A DNA stretch of 64,000 nt from Chitiniphilus shinanonensis DSM 23277 (GTDB lineage Bacteria > Pseudomonadota > Gammaproteobacteria > Burkholderiales > Chitinibacteraceae), in assembly GCF_000374805.1 (NCBI RefSeq), contig NZ_KB895350.1:1-64000 (forward strand), written 5' to 3'. The position numbers and the translations under genes are program-made. Below the pieces are notes generated by a model. The model made no database searches. It had not been told where the DNA came from and saw only the letters and a list, made by a program, of their open reading frames with translations. Shown one piece after another: positions 63,582-64,000 of this stretch. Numbering within the stretch: the first letter of the stretch is position 1; each line of letters opens with the position of its first letter.

Positions 63582-63697
63582 CCTCAGGTCTTGTCGGGCC
63601 TGCGGCAAGGCAGGCTGGCTACGCCATGGGCTGCGGCCCAAGTGTGTTGACGTATCCCCCGGCGGCAGGACCGCGCGGTCGACTACTCCCCTGAAGG
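63582..63697 (-). ncRNA. yybP-ykoY manganese riboswitch
   Basis: On the minus strand the segments come in the right order: P1 5' arm CTTCA, GGGGAGTAG (around 63692-63684), CGTCAACACACTTGG in the middle (around 63650), and GACAAGACC with the P1 3' arm TGAGG at the end. P1 pairs as CTTCA/TGAGG. These are the conserved cores of the yybP-ykoY family, which binds Mn2+ and turns on manganese exporters. It lies 74 bases upstream of the exporter ATG, leaving room for an expression platform. Confidence 0.87.
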
Positions 63698-63784
63698 GCA
63701 AAGCGGCAAGTTTAGCGATGGGTCCTTACAAGAGCAATCGCCGGTTGTCCGGGTTTACCTTGGGGGGAAATCGGGCATTGCGGA

Positions 63785-63805
63785 GCCCCCGGCGGAGCCG
63801 GGGGC
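63785..63805. terminator. GC-rich hairpin
   Basis: A 9-bp perfect stem GCCCCCGGC / GCCGGGGGC with GGA loop. No T-run on either side. It may end the transcript of the gene entering from the right edge. Confidence 0.4.
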
Positions 63806-63839
63806 GTGAATTGAGTGGGATGCGGGGAACCGGCGATCC

Positions 63840-63900
63840 CTGATTCATTCCGACTCCCCCCGCCCTCGCCGCCGCGAGGGAGCCTCGCTGCGCTCGAGGG
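63840..63900. repeat. GC-rich dispersed repeat, copy B
   Basis: The counterpart of 49090-49150: CTGATTCATTCCGACTCCCC through GCCTCGCTGCGCTCG. Confidence 0.7.
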
Positions 63901-63965
63901 TGGTTCGGGGATGCGTTGTTGTAGGCGCTTGCTTTGCTCGCGCTGTGCTGCCAAGGGGCTTTCGC

Positions 63966-64000
63966 CTAACCCAGCTCGGTGCGGATGTGGGTCAGCAGGC
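63966..64000 (-). CDS. C-terminal end of a gene cut by the window edge
   Basis: A minus-strand frame ending in TAG at 63966-63968 gives the last ten residues LLTHIRTELG. The stop lies right after a gene-free stretch and the codons fit GC-rich usage, so a gene probably ends here. Ten residues are too few to name it. Confidence 0.35.
   Translation of the reverse strand, partial: LLTHIRTELG

Overview
The window reads as chromosomal DNA of a GC-rich betaproteobacterium. Gene content points to the Neisseriales, in the Chromobacteriaceae/Chitinibacteraceae range: a trpE-G-D-C run, a NagE-type N-acetylglucosamine PTS transporter, phasin and PhaM-like polyhydroxyalkanoate granule proteins, an Fnr/HemN pair, a general porin, and the order ribD-nrdR-glyA. 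The genus is inference; no rRNA or other taxonomic marker lies in the window. Nearly everything is ordinary housekeeping DNA. The accessory part is roughly 3.8-7.9 kb.

Layout. 0-3.4 kb: a 7-bp tandem repeat, glutathione reductase, pyruvate kinase and tRNA-Arg(CCT), the genes all on the minus strand. 3.8-7.9 kb: an orphan phage-type lysis cassette (single-span coiled-coil protein, membrane-anchored lytic transglycosylase, small overlapping ORF, anchored periplasmic protein). Upstream of it lie a Mor-family activator and an S24-type autocleavable repressor with clear operator palindromes. No capsid, tail or integrase genes are present. 8-16 kb: NlpD-like protein, a FAN1-type nuclease plus XPD/DinG-type helicase operon, an RhtB exporter and a DUF2214 protein. 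14.5-19.4 kb: the stress operon prkA-yeaH-spoVR. 19.6-21.6 kb: a CheY/CheC-like/diguanylate cyclase operon. 21.7-25.4 kb: anaerobic genes (TauE/SafE-like protein, hemN, fnr). 25.4-33.8 kb: phasin, YjfB, dnaE, maeB, PhaM-like, mltA. 34-38.2 kb: trp operon preceded by a Trp-rich leader peptide. 38.4-42.2 kb: porin and nagE. 42.6-49 kb: RND efflux pair, dapA, bamC. 49.3-60 kb: riboflavin, thiamine and one-carbon genes (pgpA, thiL, nusB, ribH, ribB, ribE, ribD, nrdR, glyA), interrupted by a kinase/response-regulator pair. 60.2-63.7 kb: purine salvage (hpt, apt, purine permease) and a GDT1-family manganese exporter behind a yybP-ykoY riboswitch.

How the genes work together. The most notable circuit is at 3.8-7.9 kb. 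A LexA/CI-like repressor appears to act on a good sigma-70 promoter (TTGACC-N17-TAGAAT) whose -35 box overlaps a copy of the palindrome found upstream of the repressor gene. That promoter reads toward the Mor-like activator and then the lysis genes. This is the wiring of a damage-inducible prophage lysis switch, but without a phage. Other regulatory features read directly from the sequence are an FNR box between hemN and fnr, a 17-codon leader with four Trp codons before trpE, a manganese riboswitch, a 31-codon ORF with a strong ribosome binding site before nagE, and a palindrome overlapping the -10 of the FAN1-helicase operon. Several short dispersed repeats occupy intergenic gaps.
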